A stretch of 28,940 bases of DNA from Acetomicrobium sp. UBA3949. Lineage in GTDB: Bacteria > Synergistota > Synergistia > Synergistales > Acetomicrobiaceae. The notes below the pieces were generated by a model, which worked only from the letters and a program-made list of their open reading frames with translations, did not search any database and had not been told where the DNA came from. The stretch's first letter is position 1; each line of letters starts with the position of its first letter. The stretch spans positions 1 to 28,940 of the forward strand of contig DGDP01000089.1 in the NCBI GenBank assembly GCA_002385485.1. The letters are read 5' to 3'. This document shows positions 13,999 through 21,793 of the stretch, piece by piece. Made by a program: the position numbers and the translations under genes.

Positions 13999-16032
13999 TT
14001 ATATCTTTTTCAGTCCTTTGGCGACCGTGTTGGCGACAAGTTCGTCGTCGGGAATGTAGGGAAGGGTGATATGGTAGTTTTCCTCGGACTTTTCGTTGAC
14101 CGATCTGGCTACTTCCATGGCACCGTCGTTTCTGGCCCAGGATCGCCTCGCTACTCCCACCAGTACGTCCCAGGATAGGGCCCTGTTTATGATCTTATCA
14201 ACTCTTTCGCTGCCGTCTAATACCAAGCCGAATCCACCGTTTATGGCCTTGCCGATTCCGACTCCGCCTCCGTTATGAAGAGCGATAAGAGACATCCCTC
14301 GGGCGGCGTTTCCTGCATAGCACTGCACGGCCATGTCGGCAGTGATGTTGCTTCCGTCTTTGATGTTTGCCGTCTCCCTGAAGGGGGAGTCCGTGCCGCC
14401 CGTATCGTGGTGGTCTCTGCCAAGCATGACGGGGCCTATTTCGCCCTTTCTCACCATTTCGTTGAACTTTCGGGCGATGGCAAGGCGAAGGTCTGCATCG
14501 GCATAAAGAATTCTTGCCTGGGTTCCTACGACGAGGTTGTTTTTGTCGGCGTCCCTAATCCAGATGTAGTTATCCCTGTCCTGTGGCCTGCGGTCAGGGT
14601 CGATACACTCCATGGCTGCCCTGTCTGTCTTTAGCAGGTCTTCTCTTTTGCCCGAAAGACACACCCACCTGAAGGGGCCGTAACCGTAATCGAAAAGGAG
14701 CGGCCCCATGATGTCCTCCACGTAGGAGGGGAATATGAAGCCTTCCCTTTCGTCCGTGCCGTTTTTGCATATTTCCCTGACGCCGGCGTCGTAGACGGCC
14801 TTCATGAAGGAATTGCCGTAGTCGAAAAAGTAGGCCCCGCGGTCGACGAGGGTCTTTATGAGCTCGAAGTGCCTTCGAAGGCTCTTATCCACAAGCTGTT
14901 TAAATTTTTCCCTGTCTTCGGAAAGCAGTTTTGTCCGCTCCTCGAAGGTCAGCCCCTGTGGACAGTAGCCTCCGTCGTAAGCTGCATGACATGACGTCTG
15001 GTCTGATATCAGTTCGGCATTTATCCCAAGTTTCACAGCATATTCAAGTAAATCTACGATGTTTCCGTAATAGGCAATGGATATGGGTTCCTTTTTCTTA
15101 AGATGGTTGTTTGCAACGCGAAATACCTCATCTAAATCGGAGGAGACGTAGGAGACCCACCCCTGCTTTTTGCGCGTCTCGATCCTGGAGGGGTCGACTT
15201 CGGCGATGATGCCGACGGCCCCCGCTATCTCACAGGCCTTCGGCTGAGCGCCGCTCATGCCGCCCAGTCCTGAAGATATGAAAAGATGTCCCCGCATGTC
15301 CTCGCCCGGTTTGAGGCCGAGATGCAGCCTTCCGGCGTTTAAAATGGTGTTGTACGTGCCGTGAACTATTCCCTGAGGCCCTATGTACATCCAGCCTCCC
15401 GCCGTCATCTGGCCGTAATTCGTCACGCCAAGCTGCATCCCTCTGTGCCAGTTTTGCTGGTCATCGTACATGCCCACTAGCAGGCCGTTGGTGATGATTA
15501 CCCTCGGCGCCTCGGGATGGGATTTAAAAAGTCCCAAGGGGTGTCCCGACATGACGACCAGGGTGTGTTCTCTGTCGAGGATTTCAAGATATTTTTTGAT
15601 GAGCCTGTACTGCATCCAGTTTTGGCATACCTGTCCCGTCTCGCCGTAGGTGACGAGCTCATAAGGGTAGAGAGCCACTTCGAAATCCAAGTTGTTGTCG
15701 ATCATCACCTGAAAGGCCTTTCCCTCGATGCATTTTCCCTTATACTCGTCGATGGGCCGTCCCCAGATGCGGCCCTTCGGCCTGAAGCGGTAGCCGTAGA
15801 TGCGCCCCCTGGTGAGCAGCTCTTCCATGAACTCCGGCGCCAGCTTTTCGTGAAGCTCCTCCGGGACGTAGCGAAGGGCGTTCTTTAAAGCCAGCTCCGC
15901 CTCCTTTTGGCTTAAAGTGAAGCCTCGGTTCGGCGCTCTTCTTATGTTTGGTTCAAAGGGAGGGTATTCGGGAAGTTCCGGGTCGAGTTTGATGGTCATG
16001 GCCTTGCTGTTCAGTTCGTTTATCTCTTTCAC
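13999..16032 (-). CDS. hutU: Urocanate hydratase (long form)
   Basis: This cytoplasmic enzyme hydrates urocanate to imidazolone propionate using bound NAD+, the second step of histidine degradation. The 677-residue product has the dinucleotide-binding GLGGMSGAQ (255-263), FDYGYGPFRWVCLSG (447-461), QARILY (505-510) and GRDHHDTGGTDSPFRET (538-554). Pseudomonas-type enzymes are near 560 residues and carry QARICW at 505-510; this one has the length and QARILY sequence of the animal UROC1-like long form. The GTG start has GGAGGT eight bases upstream. It follows the IclR gene by 59 bp on the same strand and is closed by a terminator. hutH, hutI and formiminotransferase genes are not in the window. 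Confidence 0.97.
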   Translation of the reverse strand: MKEINELNSKAMTIKLDPELPEYPPFEPNIRRAPNRGFTLSQKEAELALKNALRYVPEELHEKLAPEFMEELLTRGRIYGYRFRPKGRIWGRPIDEYKGKCIEGKAFQVMIDNNLDFEVALYPYELVTYGETGQVCQNWMQYRLIKKYLEILDREHTLVVMSGHPLGLFKSHPEAPRVIITNGLLVGMYDDQQNWHRGMQLGVTNYGQMTAGGWMYIGPQGIVHGTYNTILNAGRLHLGLKPGEDMRGHLFISSGLGGMSGAQPKACEIAGAVGIIAEVDPSRIETRKKQGWVSYVSSDLDEVFRVANNHLKKKEPISIAYYGNIVDLLEYAVKLGINAELISDQTSCHAAYDGGYCPQGLTFEERTKLLSEDREKFKQLVDKSLRRHFELIKTLVDRGAYFFDYGNSFMKAVYDAGVREICKNGTDEREGFIFPSYVEDIMGPLLFDYGYGPFRWVCLSGKREDLLKTDRAAMECIDPDRRPQDRDNYIWIRDADKNNLVVGTQARILYADADLRLAIARKFNEMVRKGEIGPVMLGRDHHDTGGTDSPFRETANIKDGSNITADMAVQCYAGNAARGMSLIALHNGGGVGIGKAINGGFGLVLDGSERVDKIINRALSWDVLVGVARRSWARNDGAMEVARSVNEKSEENYHITLPYIPDDELVANTVAKGLKKI

Positions 16033-16091
16033 GTCAAACTACCTCCTTCTTCGTACTTTTTATTTAAGACTTTCTTTTATAAACTCTTTTT

Positions 16092-16829
16092 TTAAAGTTT
16101 TGATCCTATGCGGCGGGAAGCCTCTTTCAACATCTGCGCTATGGCCTCTTCTCGACCGTCGAAGCTGGCAGCCAACCCCGCCAGCCCCAGCTGGGCGACG
16201 AAGGTTCCCCTCGAGTCGAAGAGAGGTACGCTTATATCACCGGCGTGGGTTATCCATTCCTCTCTGCTGTAGGCAAATCCGTCGTTTTTGATCTTTTCAA
16301 GTTCACTTATAAGGCGGTGAGCGTCGACATCGGAAGGAAGGCATGAAAATATGATTCGCTCCTGCAGCTCCCTGGGGCTGAAGGCAAGAAGCACCTTTCC
16401 CGTGGCGCTTACGTGCAAGGGTATGGTCATTCCGGGATGGGCTACGTATTTTACGGGGCTTGAGGGTTCAACATGGTGTATACATAACCCTACCGAGCCC
16501 TCCAGGACGCTTAGGATGGCGGTCTTCTCCGTTTCGCGGACGAGGCGCTCCATTTCGGGAGAAGCTGTGTTGATCAGAGCCTGGTGGAAGAGCCTTTCGT
16601 TGTGAAGGAGAAAGAACCTCACGCCCGGGCGGTATCGCTCCGTTTCGGGATCGGCGTAAACCCACTCTTCCCTTTCCAGGGATTTCAACAGACGATGGAG
16701 GGTGCTTTTCGGTATCCCTGTCAGGCTTTCTATCTCCCTTAAGCTGTAGGTGCCATCGGAGGAGCACAAAAGCTCCATCACAGCAGTTACTTTTCCGACG
16801 GTATCGGCCTTGAAAGATCTCTCTGTCAT
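16092..16829 (-). CDS. IclR family transcriptional regulator
   Basis: The 245-residue product has an N-terminal winged helix (about 8-65: ITS-type SLREIESLTGIPKSTLHRLLKSLEREEWV) and a C-terminal IclR effector domain with VAHPGMTIPLHVSATGKVLLAF and the final GLAGLAASF strand. The ATG is preceded by GGGAGGAG. Its promoter contains a perfect GGGACA-N3-TGTCCC palindrome near the predicted transcription start, so autoregulation is likely. Because hutU follows in the same direction 59 bp later without a terminator, it most likely controls urocanate breakdown, with urocanate or a related compound as effector. Effector identity is inference; classical hut repressors (HutC) belong to another family. 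Confidence 0.92.
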   Translation of the reverse strand: MTERSFKADTVGKVTAVMELLCSSDGTYSLREIESLTGIPKSTLHRLLKSLEREEWVYADPETERYRPGVRFFLLHNERLFHQALINTASPEMERLVRETEKTAILSVLEGSVGLCIHHVEPSSPVKYVAHPGMTIPLHVSATGKVLLAFSPRELQERIIFSCLPSDVDAHRLISELEKIKNDGFAYSREEWITHAGDISVPLFDSRGTFVAQLGLAGLAASFDGREEAIAQMLKEASRRIGSKL

Positions 16830-16847
16830 ATTCTCCTCCCAAAAAAC

Positions 16848-16862
16848 GGGACATGTTGTCCC
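16848..16862. promoter_or_regulatory. Palindromic operator in front of the IclR gene
   Basis: GGGACATGTTGTCCC is a perfect inverted repeat with a 3-base centre. It lies between the predicted -10 (16873-16878) and the IclR start codon, around +4 to +18, a good place for repression by a dimeric regulator. Confidence 0.6.
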
Positions 16863-16872
16863 ACATATCTAT

Positions 16873-16901
16873 AAGATATGAAATATTCTTTCATTTGTCA
16901 A
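16873..16901 (-). promoter_or_regulatory. Promoter of the iclR-hutU transcript
   Basis: On the minus strand a perfect TTGACA (16901-16896), 17-bp spacer and TATCTT (16878-16873). Confidence 0.65.
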
Positions 16902-16919
16902 TTGAAGTAGAAAAGAAAA

Positions 16920-16950
16920 CCCCTCAAGCGTTTAAAAAAGCGCGAAGGGG
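16920..16950 (-). terminator. Terminator of the amino-acid ABC operon
   Basis: CCCCT (16920-16924) pairs with AGGGG (16946-16950), with an inner GCG/CGC stem and an internal loop. On the minus strand the stem is followed by TTTTCTTTTC. It lies about 30 bp past the last permease gene. Confidence 0.6.
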
Positions 16951-16980
16951 CTTACAGCATATGAATTTTGGCAAAAAGGG

Positions 16981-17679
16981 CTAGCGCCTTGCCTTGTCGT
17001 AACCGAAGCCGGGGATTTGGACCTTTCGTTCTATTTTGCCGACGATCCAAGTGGCTGCAAGGACTATCACAAGATAAATGATTGCTACGATGAGGTAGAC
17101 CCTGAAGAACTGGTAGTTTCTGCTTGCGATGAACTTTCCCTGGGTCAGAAGGTCGGGTGCGCCTATTATGTAGGCGATGGAGGTGCACTTTAAAAGATAT
17201 ATGAATTCGTTCATCCAGGCCGGGATGGACCAGCGAATGGCCTGGGGAAGGACTACGTAAAATATGGTCTGCCATTTGCCCATGCCGAGAGAGTAGGCTG
17301 CCTTGAATTGGTCTTCGCCTACGGCCTCGATGGATCCGCGGGTGTACTCGGCCTGGTAAGCTGCCGAGTTGAGGATGAAGCCCAAAAAGGCCACGGATAC
17401 GGCAGATAACCTGATGCCGTAAGGCGGAAGAGCGAAGTAAAGTATGAAAAGCTGTGCTAACAGAGGAGTGCCCCTGATCAGCTCAACGTAAGCTGTGCAT
17501 AACCAGGAGAGTAGCCTTTTGCCGAAGCTTCGACCCAGGGCAAGCAAAACCCCCAGTATTGTGCCGAAAAACATGGCGACGATAGCAAGCTCGAAGGTGA
17601 AGGCAAGGCCCTTCATTAACGTGCCGAAGTTGGAGATGAAGATATCAACGATCAGGAATTGCCTTAAAAATTCGAGCAC
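16981..17679 (-). CDS. Polar amino acid ABC transporter permease (second subunit)
   Basis: The 232-residue protein has about five membrane segments and the His/Glu/Gln/Arg permease pattern: a start with FGTLMKGLAFTFELAI, the YVELIRGTPLLAQLFILYF helix, AAYQAEYTRGSIEAV, and the EAA coupling loop GEDQFKAAYSLGMGKWQTIFYVVLPQAIR. It follows the ATPase gene with a 3-bp gap and is the last gene of the four-gene operon. It pairs with the other permease (18452-19117) to form a heterodimeric channel. The C-terminus contains the permease-type arginine-rich tail and ends at a TAG. Confidence 0.93.
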   Translation of the reverse strand: MLEFLRQFLIVDIFISNFGTLMKGLAFTFELAIVAMFFGTILGVLLALGRSFGKRLLSWLCTAYVELIRGTPLLAQLFILYFALPPYGIRLSAVSVAFLGFILNSAAYQAEYTRGSIEAVGEDQFKAAYSLGMGKWQTIFYVVLPQAIRWSIPAWMNEFIYLLKCTSIAYIIGAPDLLTQGKFIASRNYQFFRVYLIVAIIYLVIVLAATWIVGKIERKVQIPGFGYDKARR

Positions 17680-17682
17680 GGC

Positions 17683-18441
17683 CTATTCGCCGCCTTCCCC
17701 GTAAAGATCCTTGAGCTTAAAGAGAAATTCCCTCGTTCGCTGATGCTCGGGATCCCTGAACATCTTTTCCGGAGAGGTCTGTTCGACTATTTTGCCCTTT
17801 TCTATGAAAATAATCTCGTCGGAGACGGAGCGGGCAAAGCCCATCTCATGGGTTACGACGAGCATCGTCATCTTCGATTCGGCAAGCTCTTTCATGACGG
17901 CCAGCACCTCCCCAATCAGTTCCGGGTCAAGTGCCGACGTCGGTTCGTCGAAAAGCATCAGTTTCGGCTCCATGGCGAGCGCCCTGGCTATGGCGACGCG
18001 CTGTTTTTGCCCTCCCGAAAGCTGAGCGGGGTAAAGGTCTTCTATTCCCGATAGTCCGACCCTGTTCAGCTCGTAACGGGCCTTTTCCACGGCCTCTTTT
18101 TTCGGCATCTTTTTCACTTTGGTGAGGCCGATCATGACGTTTTCCAAAGCCGTCAGGTGGTGAAAGAGCCCGAAGTCCTGAAATACATAGCCGATCTTCT
18201 GGCGCACGGCATTTATGTTCTTGCACCTTATGATTTCCGTTTCCTCGAGCCATATCTCGCCCTCATCGGGGACGACGAGGCGGTTTATGGACTTAAGCAA
18301 GGTGCTCTTTCCGGTGCCGCTGGGACCTATGATTACCTTTGTCTCGCCTTTGTTCAGTGTAAGGGAGACCCCGTCGAGGACGACCTTGTCCCCGAAGCTC
18401 TTTTTTACGTTTACGACTCTAAGAAGCGGTTTACCTGCCAT
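17683..18441 (-). CDS. Polar amino acid ABC transporter ATP-binding protein
   Basis: The 252-residue ATPase has all key elements: Walker A GPSGTGKST (39-47), Q-loop glutamine in FQDFGLF (Gln88), signature LSGGQKQR (141-148), Walker B LMLFDEP (161-167), D-loop SALDPE and the switch His in VTHEMGFA. This arrangement is that of the GlnQ/HisP/ArtP subfamily. It is cytoplasmic and drives the two permeases encoded on either side. The ATG is 10 bp after the upstream permease stop. Nothing is missing or unusual. Confidence 0.95.
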   Translation of the reverse strand: MAGKPLLRVVNVKKSFGDKVVLDGVSLTLNKGETKVIIGPSGTGKSTLLKSINRLVVPDEGEIWLEETEIIRCKNINAVRQKIGYVFQDFGLFHHLTALENVMIGLTKVKKMPKKEAVEKARYELNRVGLSGIEDLYPAQLSGGQKQRVAIARALAMEPKLMLFDEPTSALDPELIGEVLAVMKELAESKMTMLVVTHEMGFARSVSDEIIFIEKGKIVEQTSPEKMFRDPEHQRTREFLFKLKDLYGEGGE

Positions 18442-18451
18442 TTTGACCTCT

Positions 18452-19117
18452 TTACACTCCTATCCCGGGGATCTTAAGTTTGTTTTCGAGCTTCTTTAAG
18501 AGCCTCGCCACGCCGAAGGTCAAGACGAAGTAAATACCTGCGATGGCAAGGAAGATGGGCAGCGGTTCATATTCCACCGTGATTATGTATTGTCCCTGTC
18601 TCAGGAGCTCTACTACGCCAATGGCGTAAGCTAAAGAAGTGTCTTTTAATATGATAGCGTATTCGTTTGCGAAGGGCGGGATGAAGGCCCTCATCGCCTG
18701 GGGAAAGATGACATAAATGAAGGCTTTGTATTCGCTCATGCCGAGGGAGTAGGCGGCAGTAAGTTGGTCCGAGCCTACGGACATGAAGCTTCCTCTGAAG
18801 ATTTGGCCCATGTAGGCGGCGGCACGAAGCCCCAGGGCAACCACGGCTGCGTAAAAGGGGCTCAACCTCAGACCGATGCCCGGCATTCCGTAAAAGATTA
18901 AAAGCAGCAGAACGAGTTCCGGTATGCTCCTGAAGATCCTATCGTAAATGGCCACCGCGATGCGAAGGGGCTTACTTCCATAGATCTGACAAAAGGCCAA
19001 AATTAAGCCCAAAATGAGACCCATGGCCACGATCAGTATGGTCAGTTTTATCGTTACAAAAGTCCCTTCCAACAGAGTTGGGAGGGACTTTTGTATTAAA
19101 GCAAGAGCATCAAGCAA
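18452..19117 (-). CDS. Polar amino acid ABC transporter permease (first subunit)
   Basis: This ~221-residue permease has the family pattern: LPTLLEGTFVTIKLTI, RSIPELVLLLLIFYGMPG, AAYMGQIFRGSFMSV and the coupling loop GSDQLTAAYSLGMSEYKAFIYVIFPQAMR. The frame allows TTG starts at 19123 and 19117. GAGGG lies only 1 base before the first but seven bases before the second, so 19117 is preferred. The early coding part contains a 19-bp near-perfect hairpin (19055-19095), and the gap to the receptor gene holds a 14-bp tandem repeat; both may tune expression relative to the receptor. Weak TTG start plus hairpin is consistent with low permease output compared with receptor. Confidence 0.93.
   Translation of the reverse strand: MLDALALIQKSLPTLLEGTFVTIKLTILIVAMGLILGLILAFCQIYGSKPLRIAVAIYDRIFRSIPELVLLLLIFYGMPGIGLRLSPFYAAVVALGLRAAAYMGQIFRGSFMSVGSDQLTAAYSLGMSEYKAFIYVIFPQAMRAFIPPFANEYAIILKDTSLAYAIGVVELLRQGQYIITVEYEPLPIFLAIAGIYFVLTFGVARLLKKLENKLKIPGIGV
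19055..19095 (-). promoter_or_regulatory. 19-bp hairpin inside the 5' coding part of the permease gene
   Basis: TACAAAAGTCCCTTCCAAC (19055-19073) and GTTGGGAGGGACTTTTGTA (19077-19095) pair along all 19 bases with a single G-U/A-C exception and a 3-base loop. It begins about 22 bases inside the coding sequence. No T run follows, so it is not a simple terminator; mRNA protection of the receptor transcript or translation damping is inferred. Confidence 0.65.
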
Positions 19118-19132
19118 GAACAATCCCTCATT

Positions 19133-19160
19133 TATTCGCTAATAAATATTCGCTAATAAA
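19133..19160. repeat. Perfect 14-bp tandem duplication between receptor and permease genes
   Basis: TATTCGCTAATAAA occurs twice head to tail (19133-19146 and 19147-19160), filling most of the gap between the receptor stop and the permease start. Confidence 0.9.
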
Positions 19161-19162
19161 GG

Positions 19163-19897
19163 CTAAAAGTACTTCTTTAAAAGCTCGTCCATCTTGCCGC
19201 TGGCTTTGACTTCCTCAAGCCCCTTGTTCAGCTTTTCGAGGAGCTCCTTGTTGCCTTTGGCCACAGCAAGGCCGTATTGTTCGCCAGTGATTATTTCCGC
19301 CACCATGACGACGGGCTTTTCGGCCGCGTACCTTTTGGCGACGGGAGTATCGAGGACCACGCCGTCGACGTTTCCATTGATCAGGTCCTGAATGGCAAGC
19401 ACGAAGGTGTCAAAGCGCGTAACCTTGCCCGTTAAAATCCCCGTCTTTTCCAAATTTTCCTCGACCCACAGGTCGCCCGTGGTGCCTGTCTGGACGGCGA
19501 TATTGTGGTTGCCGAAAAGGACCGTTAAGGTATTGCCGCTGCCTTCTTTGACCAGCAGTGCCTGGTTTGCCGAGTAGTAAGGCTCGGTGAAATCGACCAC
19601 TTTGGCCCTCTCCTCGGTGATGGTCATTCCTGCCGCCACGATGTCAATAGTTCCTGCATTAAGCCCCGGGATGAGGGAGTCAAAGCTGATGTCTTGGAAC
19701 TTCACCTCGAAGCCCTGGCTTTCTGCAATGGCCTTCATGAGATCGACGTCAAAGCCCACGATTTTGCCGTCCTGGATGTACTCAAAAGGTGGAAATCCTG
19801 CGCTCGTGCCTACTACGTAAGTCTTGGCAGAGGCCGGAGCCACCGATACGAACAAAGCCAAAGCGATAACCGACAGATAAAATAAACATTTTTTCAT
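19163..19897 (-). CDS. Polar amino acid ABC transporter substrate-binding protein
   Basis: The 244-residue precursor has a signal peptide (MKKCLFYLSVIALALF...ASA, cleavage near residue 24) and the family-3 binding-protein pattern: GTSAGFPPFEYIQDGKIVGFDVDLMKAIAE, FDSLIPGLNAGTIDIVAAGMTITEER and VDFTEPYYSANQALLV. The open frame extends 18 codons upstream, but the ATG at 19897 has GGGAGG eight bases upstream and gives the proper signal peptide. Ligand is probably a polar or basic amino acid; the arginine that grips the ligand carboxylate is present in TITEERAKVVDFT. As first gene it is followed by permease, ATPase and permease. Proximity to hutU makes histidine a candidate, but that is inference. 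Confidence 0.95.
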   Translation of the reverse strand: MKKCLFYLSVIALALFVSVAPASAKTYVVGTSAGFPPFEYIQDGKIVGFDVDLMKAIAESQGFEVKFQDISFDSLIPGLNAGTIDIVAAGMTITEERAKVVDFTEPYYSANQALLVKEGSGNTLTVLFGNHNIAVQTGTTGDLWVEENLEKTGILTGKVTRFDTFVLAIQDLINGNVDGVVLDTPVAKRYAAEKPVVMVAEIITGEQYGLAVAKGNKELLEKLNKGLEEVKASGKMDELLKKYF

Positions 19898-19977
19898 TAC
19901 ATGCACCTCCCGACGGTACTGTTTGATAATTCCCGTAAAAGAACGATTCAAATTATTTCAAGCCCTTCGATGATTTA

Positions 19978-20006
19978 AATATAGATGCAGTTGCAAGTCT
20001 TGTCAA
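19978..20006 (-). promoter_or_regulatory. Promoter of the amino-acid ABC operon
   Basis: On the minus strand a perfect TTGACA (20006-20001), 17-bp spacer and TATATT (19983-19978), about 80 bp upstream of the receptor start codon. Confidence 0.7.
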
Positions 20007-20223
20007 TAAACTTAAGTTCATGGTTATGGGGAAGGCAGGCAATATTTTTAATGTAATTTTTTCTTGAATAATTCTCATTTGTCAATTATAGTAACTATTG
20101 TGATGATCGAGTTTACTTTTCAAAGGATCCTGCCCTTAAATTACCCAGAAGGAAGGTACGACGATGCCGTAGCAGAGTCTTATTTTTCATAAATAGAAGT
20201 AATACAATGCACAATATATTAAA

Positions 20224-20251
20224 TTGAAATAATTATTCGGTTTATTATCAT
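20224..20251 (+). promoter_or_regulatory. Probable promoter of the AGCS symporter
   Basis: TTGAAA (20224-20229), 16-bp spacer, TATCAT (20246-20251). The leader would be about 140 bases. Confidence 0.45.
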
Positions 20252-20395
20252 ATCGTCGGGCCTTCCTATAGATCTCTTCAAAGCCAAAACTACGCGCAAA
20301 AGCGCCCTGTCTTAGATTCCCTATGGCAAAATCATTTAGCCCTGAAGGTTCATATCAGCCTTTGGTTAAACCCATATTAAGGAGGTAGCAGAGTA

Positions 20396-21772
20396 ATGGA
20401 AGGTTTTATTCAAGCGGTCGAGGCTTTCTCGGCCTGGCTCTGGGGAATTCCCATGATGGCTGTTTTGGTTGTGACAGGTGTATTTCTCTCCTTCAGGCTT
20501 CGTTTCTTCCAAGTGAAGTACATTGGCTACATCATTAAGCAGACGCTGGGAAAGATATTTTCCAAGGAAGAATTAGGGGAGGGGACAATCTCTCCCTTCC
20601 AGGCCCTCACATCAGCCCTTGCTTCCACTCTGGGCGCGGGAAACATAGCGGGCGTTTCTGTTGCGATCTATTACGGAGGGCCCGGGGCGGTATTTTGGAT
20701 GTGGGTGGTGGCTATGATGGGCATGGCCACCAAGTTTACCGAGACGGTGCTGAGCCTTAAATACAGGGAAAGAAACGAGGAAGGGGAGTACGTTGGCGGG
20801 CCCATGTACTACATGACGAAGGGCCTCGGTTGGAGATGGCTTGGCATATGGTTTGCCCTGGCTTTCATTGTGGAACTTTTTTGCAGCATCATGGTGCAGT
20901 CCAATTCCATTGCCGGCAACATGGCGGAGTCCTTTGGCGTTTCCGAATACCTTGTCGGGTTGGGCGCCATGCTGTTCGTCGGAGTCGTGGTCATTGGCGG
21001 GATCAAAAGAATAGGAAAAGTTACGGAAAAGATGGTGCCCATTATGGCCCTTCTTTATACCCTGGGGGTGGTGGTAATCATAGTACTGGAGATAGACAAG
21101 CTGCCTTCCGTCATATGGCTCATCTTGCGAAGCGCCTTCGTGCCCATGGCACCCATTGGCGGATTTATGGGGGCGAGCCTGGCTGCCGTTTTGAGATGGG
21201 GTTTTGCGAGGGGCGTTTACTCCAACGAGGCGGGCATGGGGACTGCTCCCATCGCTCACGCTACGGCGAGCACCGACCATCCCGCCAGACAGGGATTGTG
21301 GTCCGTGACGGAAGTAATACTGGATACACTCGCCTGCACCGCTACTGCCTTCGCCGTTCTCATCTCCGGCATATGGACGAGCGAAATAGCAGCCGTCAAC
21401 CCCTCGAGCCTGGCAGCTCTTTCCTTTGGCGGGTATTTCGGCACCTTCGGAAGCGGCCTTGTCGCCTTGAGCCTCTTTCTTTTCGTCGTAACCACCGTTT
21501 TGGTGTTGGTGTATTACGCAGAAAAACAGGTGGAGTTTCTATTCGGCCTGAAGGCCGCAAAACTTTCGAGGTACGTCTACATTGCTGCCATTTACATAGG
21601 TGCCGTGGGCGGGGCCAAGGTGCTCTGGCATTTCCTCGACATCAGTCTGGCCATGATAGTGATACCGAACGTGTTGGTTTTACTCCTGCTTTCTAAAGAA
21701 GTTGTGGAATTAAAGAATGAATTCTTTTATACTGACGGAAGGTACTATTTGAAGGACAAAGCTAAAGGTTAA
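20396..21772 (+). CDS. Alanine/glycine:cation symporter (AGCS family)
   Basis: The 458-residue membrane protein has the AGCS pattern: TSALASTLGAGNIAGVSVAIYYGGPGAVFWMW near residues 70-105, the VGGPMYYMTKGLG segment, and the signature NEAGMGTAPIAHATASTDHPARQG. About ten to eleven membrane segments are expected. Members import alanine or glycine (some other small neutral amino acids) with Na+ or H+. The ATG has AAGGAGGT upstream. The next gene follows after 21 bp and may share its transcript, although the products are functionally unrelated by sequence. The C-terminal tail is short and charged. Confidence 0.95.
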   Translation: MEGFIQAVEAFSAWLWGIPMMAVLVVTGVFLSFRLRFFQVKYIGYIIKQTLGKIFSKEELGEGTISPFQALTSALASTLGAGNIAGVSVAIYYGGPGAVFWMWVVAMMGMATKFTETVLSLKYRERNEEGEYVGGPMYYMTKGLGWRWLGIWFALAFIVELFCSIMVQSNSIAGNMAESFGVSEYLVGLGAMLFVGVVVIGGIKRIGKVTEKMVPIMALLYTLGVVVIIVLEIDKLPSVIWLILRSAFVPMAPIGGFMGASLAAVLRWGFARGVYSNEAGMGTAPIAHATASTDHPARQGLWSVTEVILDTLACTATAFAVLISGIWTSEIAAVNPSSLAALSFGGYFGTFGSGLVALSLFLFVVTTVLVLVYYAEKQVEFLFGLKAAKLSRYVYIAAIYIGAVGGAKVLWHFLDISLAMIVIPNVLVLLLLSKEVVELKNEFFYTDGRYYLKDKAKG

Positions 21773-21793
21773 AACCGAAGGGGAGGCGAGGCC

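Larger units (their letters stand above)
19898..20395. other. Divergent intergenic region between ABC operon and AGCS symporter
   Basis: About 500 bp without a credible gene. It holds one promoter for each direction and an 11-bp near-palindrome ATAGTAACTAT (20088-20098). The leader before the symporter gene shows no riboswitch that could be recognised. Confidence 0.7.

Noticed and set aside
20252..20395. Glycine riboswitch before the AGCS symporter
   Set aside because: AGCS genes often carry one, but the characteristic GGAGAG and tandem aptamer pattern is not visible in the leader.
20830..21696. 288-codon open frame inside the AGCS symporter
   Set aside because: Same-strand alternate frame, rich in Arg, Gly and His with no domain; the symporter frame is certain.
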